This document shows positions 9,649-17,712 of a DNA stretch of 18,786 nucleotides, one piece after another. Where the stretch lies: positions 1,929,121 to 1,947,906 of the forward strand of contig NC_090623.1 of the NCBI RefSeq assembly GCF_004359215.1. The letters are read 5' to 3'. The stretch is from Bremia lactucae (lineage: Eukaryota; Oomycota; Peronosporomycetes; Peronosporales; Peronosporaceae). A program made the translations under genes and the position numbers. The notes under the pieces are model-generated. The model did no database searches. It had not been told where the DNA came from and was given only the letters and a program-made list of their open reading frames with translations. Each line of letters opens with the position of its first letter. The stretch's first letter is position 1.

Positions 9649-9901
9649 ATTTGGCAGGTTGAGGCAAAACCTGGGCTCTAGGCCTTATGTTGCGCGACCC
9701 ATATGTCATTGGGCTGCTAGGGGTTTTAAAGATCGGCTCAAACAGACCTTTGATTTGCCTAGGGCTGAGTTCAAAGCTCGATCGGAGCTTCTGAAACTCA
9801 AGCATGACAAGCGTGATGTTCCCGCTTATGCCCAGCATGCATTAAATGTGTGGAGTGGATCAGCGATCATTAAAGATCCTTCGAATCGATTCTCTTCTTA
9901 A
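9641..9901 (+). pseudogene. Gypsy gag fragment (copy before gap)
   Basis: The frame 9611-9901 reads FKDRLKQTFDLPRAEFKAR and then KRDVPAYAQHALNV, a pattern typical of the Ty3/Gypsy gag (capsid) domain. It lacks a zinc knuckle and is only about 85 residues long, against several hundred in a full gag. It begins where the minus-strand RT frame begins (about 9645), so a rearrangement junction lies there. The same sequence recurs at 11361-11621. Confidence 0.65.
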
Positions 9902-9949
9902 GTTTTAAAATTCTGAGACGTGGTGTGTCACAATTAACCGTTCGCATAG

Positions 9950-10428
9950 AAGTGAGCGTCATTACATTGACCTAATTACTGGAATCGGATATTGTACTGG
10001 CCTTCACCAAACGAACAGTGTGACGTCATTGATGAATTCTTCTGTATTAAGCACGAGGCTGGAATGATTCGACACCAACATGTTATGTCATAAGCGAAAC
10101 GGTAAAATGCTTTGTACATGCTTATAGCAAGCTTAATGATGCTACTATACCAGCACAGACACCAATTCCTAGAATGGCTGTTTCTCAGAAAGTTTTGGTG
10201 AGGGAACGGTTCGCTTGACTTAGTCAATTATTACTATCAGCTGCTCATGCAAGCTAATGACATCCGCTTACAGCGGAAAGCAGCCTTAGTGGGATGCTGT
10301 GGGATTGGCTAGTTATGCTTTTAGGGATTTCTAATGCTATTTTTGAACATCTAGTGACACAATTATTGCGTCGTCATCTAGAATATTCACATACTTATAA
10401 GCTGTTTTAATCCATAGCTAGACAGAAA
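9950..10428 (+). pseudogene. Gypsy reverse transcriptase N-half (copy before gap)
   Basis: Frames read HYIDLITGIGYCT (about 9960-10000), then WPSPNEQCDVIDEFF (about 10000-10043), KHEAGMIRHQ, KLNDATIPAQTPIPRMAVSQ (about 10130-10190), DLVNYYYQLLMQANDI and GMLWDWLVMLLGISNAIFEH. These parallel the minus-strand RT but belong to a different, more decayed element. Where YFDD should be, only HTY...F survives, so the catalytic motif is destroyed. Gag sequence ends only about 50 bases upstream, so the protease region is deleted. The sequence is cut by the gap and continues in the second copy. Confidence 0.8.
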
Positions 10429-10904
10429 NNNNNNNNNNNNNNNNNNNNNNNNNNNNNNNNNNNNNNNNNNNNNNNNNNNNNNNNNNNNNNNNNNNNNNNN
10501 NNNNNNNNNNNNNNNNNNNNNNNNNNNNNNNNNNNNNNNNNNNNNNNNNNNNNNNNNNNNNNNNNNNNNNNNNNNNNNNNNNNNNNNNNNNNNNNNNNNN
10601 NNNNNNNNNNNNNNNNNNNNNNNNNNNNNNNNNNNNNNNNNNNNNNNNNNNNNNNNNNNNNNNNNNNNNNNNNNNNNNNNNNNNNNNNNNNNNNNNNNNN
10701 NNNNNNNNNNNNNNNNNNNNNNNNNNNNNNNNNNNNNNNNNNNNNNNNNNNNNNNNNNNNNNNNNNNNNNNNNNNNNNNNNNNNNNNNNNNNNNNNNNNN
10801 NNNNNNNNNNNNNNNNNNNNNNNNNNNNNNNNNNNNNNNNNNNNNNNNNNNNNNNNNNNNNNNNNNNNNNNNNNNNNNNNNNNNNNNNNNNNNNNNNNNN
10901 NNNN
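10429..10904. other. Assembly gap (476 N)
   Basis: A run of N. Reading frames drawn across it are meaningless. Its two flanks are copies of each other, which points to an unmerged contig overlap. Confidence 1.
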
Positions 10905-11368
10905 ACATGGCCCGCTTTTACTCGATCGGTAAAGAATTTATCGATCGCAAGTACTTGTTCACGAGGCAGTGGCCACTGCTTCATGACACAGTACTTCGAG
11001 CCCGGTTTGAGCTCGATCTCATGTCGAGTGCCTTTATCCTTAGGCAACTCGCATGGAACTGCTTGAGGGATTACATCCGTGAATTCTATTAAATTCTCGT
11101 ATAGAGGATTTCCTTTGAGTGACTCCCATGATTGAGTACTGTATCTTTCAATCCGAGTCTTCGCATCGAGGACACTTTCGTCCATCGATGAGCTGCTAAA
11201 AACTTGTGCGTTTTCTGCAAATATTGCCGCTGACGGAATATCGGCAACGTAATCGTCCTTTGTGACGAGTACGTAGATCTGCCTGATTCTAGATTTGTCA
11301 AATTGGCCGATGCCATAAGAGCTTGTCACATTGTCGACGAGCAAATGCAAGTCGCATTGCTCAATCAA
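10905..11368 (-). pseudogene. RT N-terminal fragment, duplicate
   Basis: Repeats the protease-RT linker and RT start of the element at 8040-9648. The frame runs from 11368 into the gap. Nothing is added beyond the first copy except the less mutated residues next to the gap. It is probably the same locus assembled twice. Confidence 0.85.
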
Positions 11369-11621
11369 ATTTGGCAGGTTGAGGCAAAACCTGGGCTCTA
11401 GGCCTTATGTTGCGCGACCCATATGTCATTGGGCTGCTAGGGGTTTTAAAGATCGGCTCAAACAGACCTTTGATTTGCCTAGGGCTGAGTTCAAAGCTCG
11501 ATCGGAGCTTCTGAAACTCAAGCATGACAAGCGTGATGTTCCCGCTTATGCCCAGCATGCATTAAATGTGTGGAGTGGATCAGCGATCATTAAAGATCCT
11601 TCGAATCGATTCTCTTCTTAA
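11361..11621 (+). pseudogene. Gypsy gag fragment, duplicate
   Basis: Identical to 9641-9901. Kept as a separate entry only because the assembly shows it twice. Confidence 0.65.
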
Positions 11622-11669
11622 GTTTTAAAATTCTGAGACGTGGTGTGTCACAATTAACCGTTCGCATAG

Positions 11670-12345
11670 AAGTGAGCGTCATTACATTGACCTAATTACT
11701 GGAATCGGATATTGTACTGGCCTTCACCAAACGAACAGTGTGACGTCATTGATGAATTCTTCTGTATTAAGCACGAGGCTGGAATGATTCGACACCAACA
11801 TGTTATGTCATAAGCGAAACGGTAAAATGCTTTGTACATGCTTATAGCAAGCTTAATGATGCTACTATACCAGCACAGACACCAATTCCTAGAATGGCTG
11901 TTTCTCAGAAAGTTTTGGTGAGGGAACGGTTCGCTTGACTTAGTCAATTATTACTATCAGCTGCTCATGCAAGCTAATGACATCCGCTTACAGCGGAAAG
12001 CAGCCTTAGTGGGATGCTGTGGGATTGGCTAGTTATGCTTTTAGGGATTTCTAATGCTATTTTTGAACATCTAGTGACACAATTATTGCGTCGTCATCTA
12101 GAATATTCACATACTTATAAGCTGTTTTAATCCATAGCTAGACAGAAAGTGGCGGTCTGATGTGGAAACCCATTCTGCGAAGTGTGTAAGTGCCTTCGCA
12201 CAAATAAGCTGTATGACAACGTATCTAAATACATCTTCAATGCAAAAGATTTTTTCTTCTTAGGGTTAGTCTTTGGAAAAGCAGGCCTGGGAGCAGAACC
12301 TGCTACAATTAAATCCATTGCTAATTGGCCGGTTCCTAAGAACCA
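11670..12345 (+). pseudogene. Gypsy reverse transcriptase, continued past the overlap
   Basis: To 12148 this repeats the RT at 9950-10428. Beyond that it continues through the RT palm-thumb and connection: LGLVFGKAGLGAEPATIKSI and ANWPVPKNQK (about 12255-12350). Stops and frameshifts are frequent, and the YFDD box at about 12115-12140 is lost. This is the natural continuation of the plus-strand element. Confidence 0.8.
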
Positions 12346-13080
12346 AAAGACCTGAGTAAGTAGCAGATTTTAGCCAACAATTTGCACAAATGTAGCAAAA
12401 AATTACGCGGATATGGCTCGGCCATTATCAAATCTACGTTAAGAAACCGGAATGGTGCTGGAATAGCACATAGAATGACGCTTTCATTACAGTAAAGGAT
12501 AGCCTCACCCATGCCCCGATTTTGGGCTCTGCCAATCCTGATCGGTCTTTCAAGTTTGTCTGTGACGACACTGAGCATACTTTGTGGCGAGAAGATGCTT
12601 ACTATGAAGTATGTTCTTGTCAAATTCAGAGTACATCTGCGTGTCTCTTAGCTTTTTGTAGACTATTCAGATCATGAGCCTTAAGGGCCTGCGACTAAGT
12701 CGCCTCATCTCTCGCAGAGAATGGCTCGATTGATTTTTTTTTGCTGAATAAAACTTTTAAGGTGAAAAAAAGCCTGAACAAAAATGATTTGGTTGATGCA
12801 TTATCATGCAGCCGAGATAAGGGTCTGGCTCATTCCATACGTGTAACGTCATTACTCAATTACTTGATTCAATTGGCACATGCCAATGATGAACAGTGTA
12901 TAGCTTTGCTACAAGCTATCGAAAGCAATGAGTATAACATTTGGACGGTAAAGTGTCGAGATGACTACGTGCGGGGTTGCATCGATACTCTATCGAAAAT
13001 GGCCTTTTTGTGCTATTGCACTGCCAACGCTTTGACGGAAGCACCTATGCGTTGTTGAGTTTTAAGATAAGGATGTACCA
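12346..13080 (+). pseudogene. Gypsy RNase H and integrase-linker remnant
   Basis: Readable pieces are KNYADMARPLSN (about 12395-12430), FKFVCDDTEHTLW (about 12550-12590), the end of RNase H near 12690-12770 (GLRLSRLISRREW, then KKP), and a longer open frame 12741-13058. That frame starts at the RNase H end (KNDLVDALSCSRDKGLAHSI) and runs through the linker toward integrase (ANDEQCIALLQAIES); a second frame continues as LHRYSIENGLF. The order gag-RT-RNase H-linker is normal for Ty3/Gypsy. Integrase proper is not recognisable downstream. Confidence 0.78.
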
Positions 13081-13332
13081 ATGTTCTGGGAACGGATTTT
13101 GGAGTCCGGCAGAGTTCGTATTTACGCGAAAGTGTGTTGGGTGGGGACTCCTTATTTTGCTTAGGTACGGAGTACGTCTATCAAAGTCCAAATACTTTCC
13201 GTCTTTAAAAGGTAGCGAGGAATCGAAGATCCACGTTTAGTTGTCATACGAAAAAATATATGCCAAAACAACCGTGGATTTAGCTGTTGAGTATCAAACC
13301 TCAAAGAAGAAATGCAGATCTCGATTTCAACT
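13081..13332. other. Unassigned, probably decayed retroelement
   Basis: Follows the integrase linker, but no zinc finger or catalytic core can be read. The frame 12977-13240 ends here without a motif. Confidence 0.4.
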
Positions 13333-13376
13333 GTCTGATGGGGGTTATAAGGTACACGTTATCACACCCATTAGAC
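13333..13376. repeat. 18-bp inverted repeat (hairpin)
   Basis: Arms at 13333-13350 and 13359-13376 match at 15 of 18 positions around an 8-base loop (GGTACACG). No T-rich tail marks it as a Pol III terminator. The right arm's complement shares TAATGGGTGTGA with 193-204. Confidence 0.8.
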
Positions 13377-13620
13377 TGTGGGTTGCTAAACCGTAAGGAC
13401 GCCACAATTTACACACTATGCGTAAAATAGCCTTTTCTTCATTAATTTAGGAATTTTCGTTAAATTTCTTTTATTAATAGATAGTTTACGTGGCAGCCGC
13501 CAGGTAAGATAAAGTGGTGCTAAGGCGAATCGACAACTCGTCGGCAGCTCGAATAATATACTTGATATATTGCATATAAAATCGATCGCGAGAATTTGCA
13601 GTGCCTTTCTTTACTTTTCT
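13377..13620. other. Unassigned AT-rich DNA
   Basis: No feature recognised. Confidence 0.4.
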
Positions 13621-13704
13621 AGTATCTTGCCCGAGTGGTGTGAGGAGGTGGACTTAAGATCCTCTAGAAATTAACTACCTGCGTATGTTTAAACCACAGA
13701 ATCT
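13621..13704 (+). pseudogene. tRNA-Leu(UAA)-like pseudogene or SINE head
   Basis: Contains a D-arm/A-box sequence TGCCCGAGTGGT (13628-13639) and the anticodon arm GTGGA-CTTAAGA-TCCTC, with anticodon TAA. This closely matches eukaryotic tRNA-Leu(UAA). A T-loop at the correct distance reads TTTAAAC instead of TTCGAAC. The total of about 84 nt fits a long-variable-arm tRNA. The anticodon stem has one mismatch, the T-stem has at least two, and the acceptor ends do not pair. It is therefore a decayed tRNA or the tRNA-derived head of a SINE, not a working gene. Confidence 0.6.
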
Positions 13705-13744
13705 GTTTTTAGATAGTTTGGCAGAGTTGTACAATTCAGAAACA

Positions 13745-13997
13745 TAAACTAAGCTTAGTTCCCTTTTGATCCACATGCCGTGCTAAGACTTGCGATTTGA
13801 TTAGTGAGAGTACAAAACCTTACAAAGGTACATACTCATGGGCCTTAGTACCACTTGAATCTACGAACCATTGAGTTCGTAAAACATAACTCTTTAAGCT
13901 CTTCGAGCTTGTGAAACTCTTCGATCTGTTGCCTTTATTTATTCTGTAGATGTACAAGTCTTTCTCTTACTTAAAGAGTGAGGTAATCAAGTTTTTA
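13745..13997 (+). repeat. LTR remnant, family B (copy 2)
   Basis: Alignable by eye to 14826-15103: CTTAGTTC...TTTGATC start, AAAGGTACATACTCATGGGC (13825-13844) against GGTATATACTCTTGGGCAC, CTACGAAC, TAAGCTC...GCTTGTGAAACTC, and an AAAGAGTGAGGTA end. The terminal GCTACA and PBS are missing. It carries hairpins at 13862-13881 (7-bp arms, loop 6) and near 13899 (AAGCTC/GAGCTT). It may be the 3' LTR of the element at 9641-13080, since it has the same orientation. Confidence 0.6.
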
Positions 13998-14825
13998 ACA
14001 TACTATCTGCAAGGTTTAATATTTCATTATTGAATTTTGTTCCACTGATTTTTCCATAATCTATACAATGTAAGATATCATTGGAAGCGACCACCGATCC
14101 GCTCTTCAATCAATAAGTATTCATATTTGAATTAAGTAAGAATCTAGGTGATATAGGTGCAATTAGCAAGCTTTTTATAGTGCGAACGGTAAAGCTGTCT
14201 AAGTCTTTCAACAAAAATCCGGCATGAATTAGTCAAAGGTGCCTTGTGTACGGAATAGATTAGTAAAAGATGGTGCAGATGACTGTTCAAATGATGTCTA
14301 AAATGAAAAGAAGGAGTGACGCAAGCCAGATATGCCATGAAAGGATGGTGAAATGCATTTAAAAAGAATGCAGACCGATGATTCTGGAGCCGGATGATTT
14401 GAAAACATACTTGAAACTTGAAAGAAAAATGATGCAAGAAGTCAATTGCTGACAATAAGTTCTGAAACCGAGCGTTATAGCGCTTACCGCAGTATGTCAA
14501 CTGTTCAGAGCGATAAATTCTATCCAGTAATAGACAAAGAATCGACTTAAAAGTCTGGGAAATGTAACTTTCCCGGTGGTGCCACTTAAAACGCTTCCAA
14601 AGATAAATGAAGTAAGTACGCGTGTAATGGAACACACATCAATTGGAGAACCGTTGTTGTGGTACATCAACTTTATGTGTAAAATTCCCATTTATCTTAT
14701 GCTGAGAAAGTTACTTACTTGGATTCCATTTATTATGGGTAACAAATGTGGTCGCCGCCATAAATAAATCTGGCGGCCGGAATCAATTTTTAATTAGCTA
14801 ATATAAGATTTAGATTTAAATGCTG
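13998..14825. other. Unassigned AT-rich DNA
   Basis: The longest frame (163 codons, minus, 14635-14144) is rich in His, Leu, Phe and Ser, has no recognisable domain, and has the look of a chance frame in AT-rich DNA. No repeat or RNA gene is recognised. Confidence 0.45.
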
Positions 14826-15103
14826 ACGTAAAGTTTAGTTCTTCTTTGATCTTAAAGGGTTAGGTGCCTTCCTAAAGCTTGTGCAATGATCTGTAGGAGA
14901 TAGAAGCCTTTGTAAGGTATATACTCTTGGGCACTAGTTGCCACTTGGTTCTACGAACTCCTGAATCCCTTGAACTAGAATTTATTAAGCTTACACGCTT
15001 GTAAGACTCCCTGAGTTGTTAAACCAACTAATTCTATATAATTAAGAGACATTCTGAGTCTAAAGTCTTCCTTTGACTTTAGGAGCGAGGTAGCCCCGCT
15101 ACA
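14826..15103 (+). repeat. 5' LTR, family B (copy 3)
   Basis: Ends in GCTACA (15098-15103), followed by CC and a PBS, then gag. Similar to copies 1 and 2. The left end is uncertain. A hairpin with 8-bp arms (CTAAAGTC/GACTTTAG, loop 7) lies at 15060-15082, just before the end, and CTTACA/TGTAAG lies at about 14991-15004. Confidence 0.75.
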
Positions 15104-15105
15104 CC

Positions 15106-15117
15106 TGGTAGCACTCG
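15106..15117 (+). other. Primer-binding site (initiator tRNA-Met type)
   Basis: TGGTAGCACTCG two bases after the LTR. The first eight bases fit the initiator tRNA-Met 3' end. It shares its first ten bases and the CC spacer with the site at 4870. Confidence 0.75.
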
Positions 15118-15161
15118 TAGTCAATCTAAGCCTGAGTCTTTATAAGACAACCTTCGCTGTA

Positions 15162-16111
15162 ATGGAAGAGTTTCCAGAACTTTCAAAGGCGCAACGCGCA
15201 TCTCATGACAAGCTCAAAAATGTTTTAGGGCTTGAACATGTAGAGTTCATTATATCCGAGGAACCAGAGGTCCTGCATGCAAGTCTTGAAGCCTTCATGC
15301 GATATGAATCCTCCCTGGTAGGCCAGATGTATCTCTGTGCCTGATTCTGAGCCGAAGGCTCGCCCTCTAGTCGTCAATGTAAAGACATTTAAGGGGCAAG
15401 AGGGAGAAAATCTCCTTTCTTGGATTAAGCAGATGGATATGTTCATTGCCTCCGCCTTGATCTCAAAAGAACGACAAAAGGTGGTTATGGCCATTTCCAA
15501 ACTCGGAGGCAGAGCCATTGAGTGGGCACTATCGTGCAGCACGTCCATAAACGACGCTTTTCCCTCATGTGATTCGCTGAAACAGCAAATGACCAGCATG
15601 TTTGCACCGCCTGATCAGGCTTTTTGCTAACAAGCACGGCTCCTAGCGAATCGAAAGGGTAAACGAAACCTAGAGGACTTTGTCGAGGAGTTAAGGACTG
15701 CCTTGCATCTATGCATCAAGACCCGGTGCAAGAAACAATTCTCGTAACAGTTTTTATGTGGGGTCTGAATGAGGTCGTTGCCCGGACGGGATTATTCCGG
15801 TCTCATCTTGCTACATTCGAAGAGGCAGTTGCCATCGCGCTACGCGCTGAGTTCGACTTTAAGTCGGCTCGTGTTAGCACGCCTGTTTACCGATCAAGCT
15901 CTTCGAGCACATGGGTACCGTCTAATAGACCGGAACCCATGAATCTATGCCTCGTGGAGGAAGGAGTAGAGGCTTTTCAAGCTGTGGACATCATAAGAAA
16001 ATCCGTAGATGTTATATGTGCGGAAGCACAAATCATTTTCGTCCGGCCTGCCCCTACGAAATACGTGTATATCTCGAAAGAGCACCGATTCCGACCTATA
16101 CCAGAAATTTG
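15162..16111 (+). pseudogene. Ty3/Gypsy gag with CCHC zinc knuckle (family B)
   Basis: Gag builds the virus-like particle and binds element RNA. The start ATG at 15162 lies about 45 bases after the PBS. The first frame (MEEFPELSKAQRASHDKLKN) runs to 15341. After a frameshift, VNVKTFKGQEGENLLSWIKQ and the capsid core follow to a stop at 15628. The next pieces read KGKRNLEDFVEELRTAL and VFMWGLNEVVARTGLFRSHL. The knuckle CYMCGSTNHFRPAC (C-x2-C-x4-H-x4-C) is intact at 16010-16051. At least four frameshifts or stops break the gene. A little over 300 residues in all, which is ordinary for this family. Confidence 0.88.
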
Positions 16112-16145
16112 ATACGGGGCACTAAAACGTCGATACCAAGTAGGT

Positions 16146-16590
16146 GTGGGGCGCCCTACTGTGGAAGACCTAGGCTCTGTTGAGTCTCTAGGAGATGATT
16201 GTAAACAGGACATAGCCCCAATTATCTCGGTGCGTAATGGCACGGGGCGTGAGTACAAGCCTAGCTTGTTATTTAATCTAGCGACTGTGAAGGGCTTTGA
16301 TAAGCCATTGTCAATTTTAATTGACTCAGGGGCGTCTTGCAATTATGCTCGATCATCAATACATTGAGGCGCTTAAAGCGCATGAATCTGACACAATCAC
16401 TGTTGACTTAGCGACTGGGACTCGTGTCACTGTTCCACCAGTTCCTTTAAACTTAGGCATAAAGGTTCTGGACTTTGACATTATGAAATGCTGTCTCGTT
16501 GGATTCGATATATAATCTCATCTTTGGTATGGCCTGGCTTGAACGCCATGAGTTATGGATCGATTGGAGGTCTAAGAGCTTAGGCACCAC
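16146..16590 (+). pseudogene. Retropepsin-type aspartic protease (family B)
   Basis: The protease cuts the gag-pol polyprotein. SILIDSGASCNYARSS contains the catalytic DSG, with Asp at 16323-16325. After a frameshift the frame 16321-16515 continues (VDLATGTRVTVPPVPLNLGI). A third frame gives the conserved end, LIFGMAWLERHELWIDW (about 16517-16567). Two frameshifts make it inactive. Gag before and protease after is the normal Ty3/Gypsy order. Confidence 0.85.
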
Positions 16591-17241
16591 GCGTAGTGTT
16601 GTTAGCAAAGCTTGAAAGAGTCATAAACCCACCTTTGCTAGGCAACAAAAGCGTTATTGGCGCGGATAACTTACTGAGTCTGTCAGTGCTTTAGATTTTG
16701 GAATGTCTGAGATAATTAACTCCAATGTTATAAACATAAATTCTGAGCTCGACTCAGAATAAGGTGGTGGAACGGCACGTACTCTGTCGAGTAACACTCG
16801 TTGTAATAACGATTCACTGGATGCTGAAAGCATTGTTGGCCTAAGACCGAATCATCAAGGGTGCAATATCCCTGAAATACGTGGAGTACACAAATTAGTC
16901 CACCGGGTGTGGTCGGCCGAGGTGGCACCATACTGAGTGTCAATAGTGACACTATTCGCGGCTCGCCAGGACCTCAAGGGTGCAATCCCCCTGAGATACG
17001 TGAAGTGGCACGTCTACGTCCAGCGAGTGTGGTCGGCCGAGGTGGCACCATACTGAGTGTCATTAGTGACACTTTTGGCGGTTCGCCGGGGCATTTCGGG
17101 TCAAACCCTTTCATTGCACGTGAAATAACACGTAAACGTTCGCTGGACAAGGAAGTTGAGCCACCCGACGCCTTGTCGGATGTCGACTTAGACACCATGT
17201 CTGGTATAGAGCCATTACAGGCTGGAAAATCTGGGACGTGA
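16591..17241 (+). pseudogene. Protease-RT spacer with 40-residue repeats
   Basis: Downstream of the protease the sequence reads PTFARQQKRYWRG, then SVSALDFGMSEIINSN, both plausible polyprotein spacer. A 110-codon frame (16909-17241) follows, built largely of a tandem repeat (VVGRGGTILSVNSDT, QGCNPPEIREVARLRPAS). No RT motif is reached before the junction with a family A LTR at about 17260-17279. I do not know a function for the repeats. Confidence 0.6.
16766..17146 (+). repeat. 120-bp (40-codon) tandem repeat, about three units
   Basis: GTGTGGTCGGCCGAGGTGGC occurs at 16907 and 17027, exactly 120 bases apart. The units share GGTGGCACCATACTGAGTGT and TGCAATCCCCCTGAGATACG-type blocks. A diverged unit precedes them (from about 16766), sharing GGGTGCAATATCCCTGAAAT with the next. 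The third unit decays from about 17100. Each unit holds a hairpin (AGTGTCA/TGACACT, loop 4) at 16936-16953 and 17056-17073. Confidence 0.88.
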
Positions 17242-17278
17242 ATATCCCGGCCTCTGAGAGGCATCTTGTCTCTACTCC

Positions 17279-17596
17279 AAGAAGTCTTCTCTTTTATAAC
17301 ACTTGCTTTATAGAGGGTTAAAGTAAGCTGTATTTAATATGGTTAAGTTCTTCTTGTCTATCACTCAATACAAACTTTATTATAATCTAATACAAACATG
17401 TAATTAAATCTTATCAGTATTTCTCTTTACGCGCGTCCAGCGCTAACTGGACCGCAGAGCAAGTAGATATAAAGGTCTATATCTACCAATGGATAAGCTT
17501 TTAGAATATTACCATGTAACGTAATATTCTCCAAATATTATCTACCGTTTAGATAATATTTTAACTAACAGCCTTAAGTGTTAATTTCATGTTACA
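17279..17596 (-). repeat. 3' LTR, family A, truncated
   Basis: Minus-strand LTR beginning TGTAACATGAAATTAA at 17596. A polypurine tract immediately precedes it on that strand, which marks it as the 3' LTR of an element lying to the right. Homology to 4429-4867 holds until about 17279. The last 120 or so bases of the LTR, including its GTTACA end, are replaced by the family B spacer. Three strong hairpins lie at 17463-17561. Confidence 0.85.
17463..17561. repeat. Three consecutive hairpins in family A LTR
   Basis: Perfect arms of 9 bp (17463-17471 with 17478-17486), 10 bp (17503-17512 with 17521-17530) and 12 bp (17533-17544 with 17550-17561), with loops of 6, 8 and 5. In the other two LTR copies the same places pair less well. 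Confidence 0.9.
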
Positions 17597-17610
17597 TCCC
17601 CCCTCCCTTT
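17597..17610 (-). other. Polypurine tract
   Basis: AAAGGGAGGGGGGA on the minus strand, directly before the LTR start TGTAAC. This is the expected primer site for plus-strand DNA synthesis, and it fixes the LTR orientation. Confidence 0.75.
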
Positions 17611-17712
17611 AACGACAATCAATCTGACTGTCATTGGGTAGAGTGGTCACTATATGACCACTTTATTAAAAAAGATTTTTATTGGTCAAAACCATCATTT
17701 TTATTTGATCGC

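Larger units (their letters stand above)
9185..10428. repeat. Duplicated block flanking gap, left copy
   Basis: Matches 10905-12148 at a constant offset of 1720. From about 9272 to 10428 I see no difference. Between 9185 and 9275 there are about eleven substitutions. It ends exactly at the N gap. Confidence 0.95.
10905..12148. repeat. Duplicated block flanking gap, right copy
   Basis: Same sequence as 9185-10428 (offset 1720). The first 90 bases differ from the left copy and read as a less decayed RT (LPREQV, TDRVKAGH), as if the contig end came from another family member. After 12148 the sequence continues without a break into the rest of the plus-strand element. Confidence 0.95.

Noticed and set aside
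10387..11368. Long frames of 173 and 316 codons across the gap.
   Set aside because: They consist mostly of N and carry no information beyond the flanking RT fragment.
14144..14635. 163-codon minus-strand frame.
   Set aside because: No domain, skewed composition and AT-rich surroundings, with nothing to show it is a gene.
15162..17596. A designed non-autonomous element carrying only gag and protease.
   Set aside because: Its two LTRs are of different families and orientation, and the right one is truncated at the join, so a deletion explains it better.
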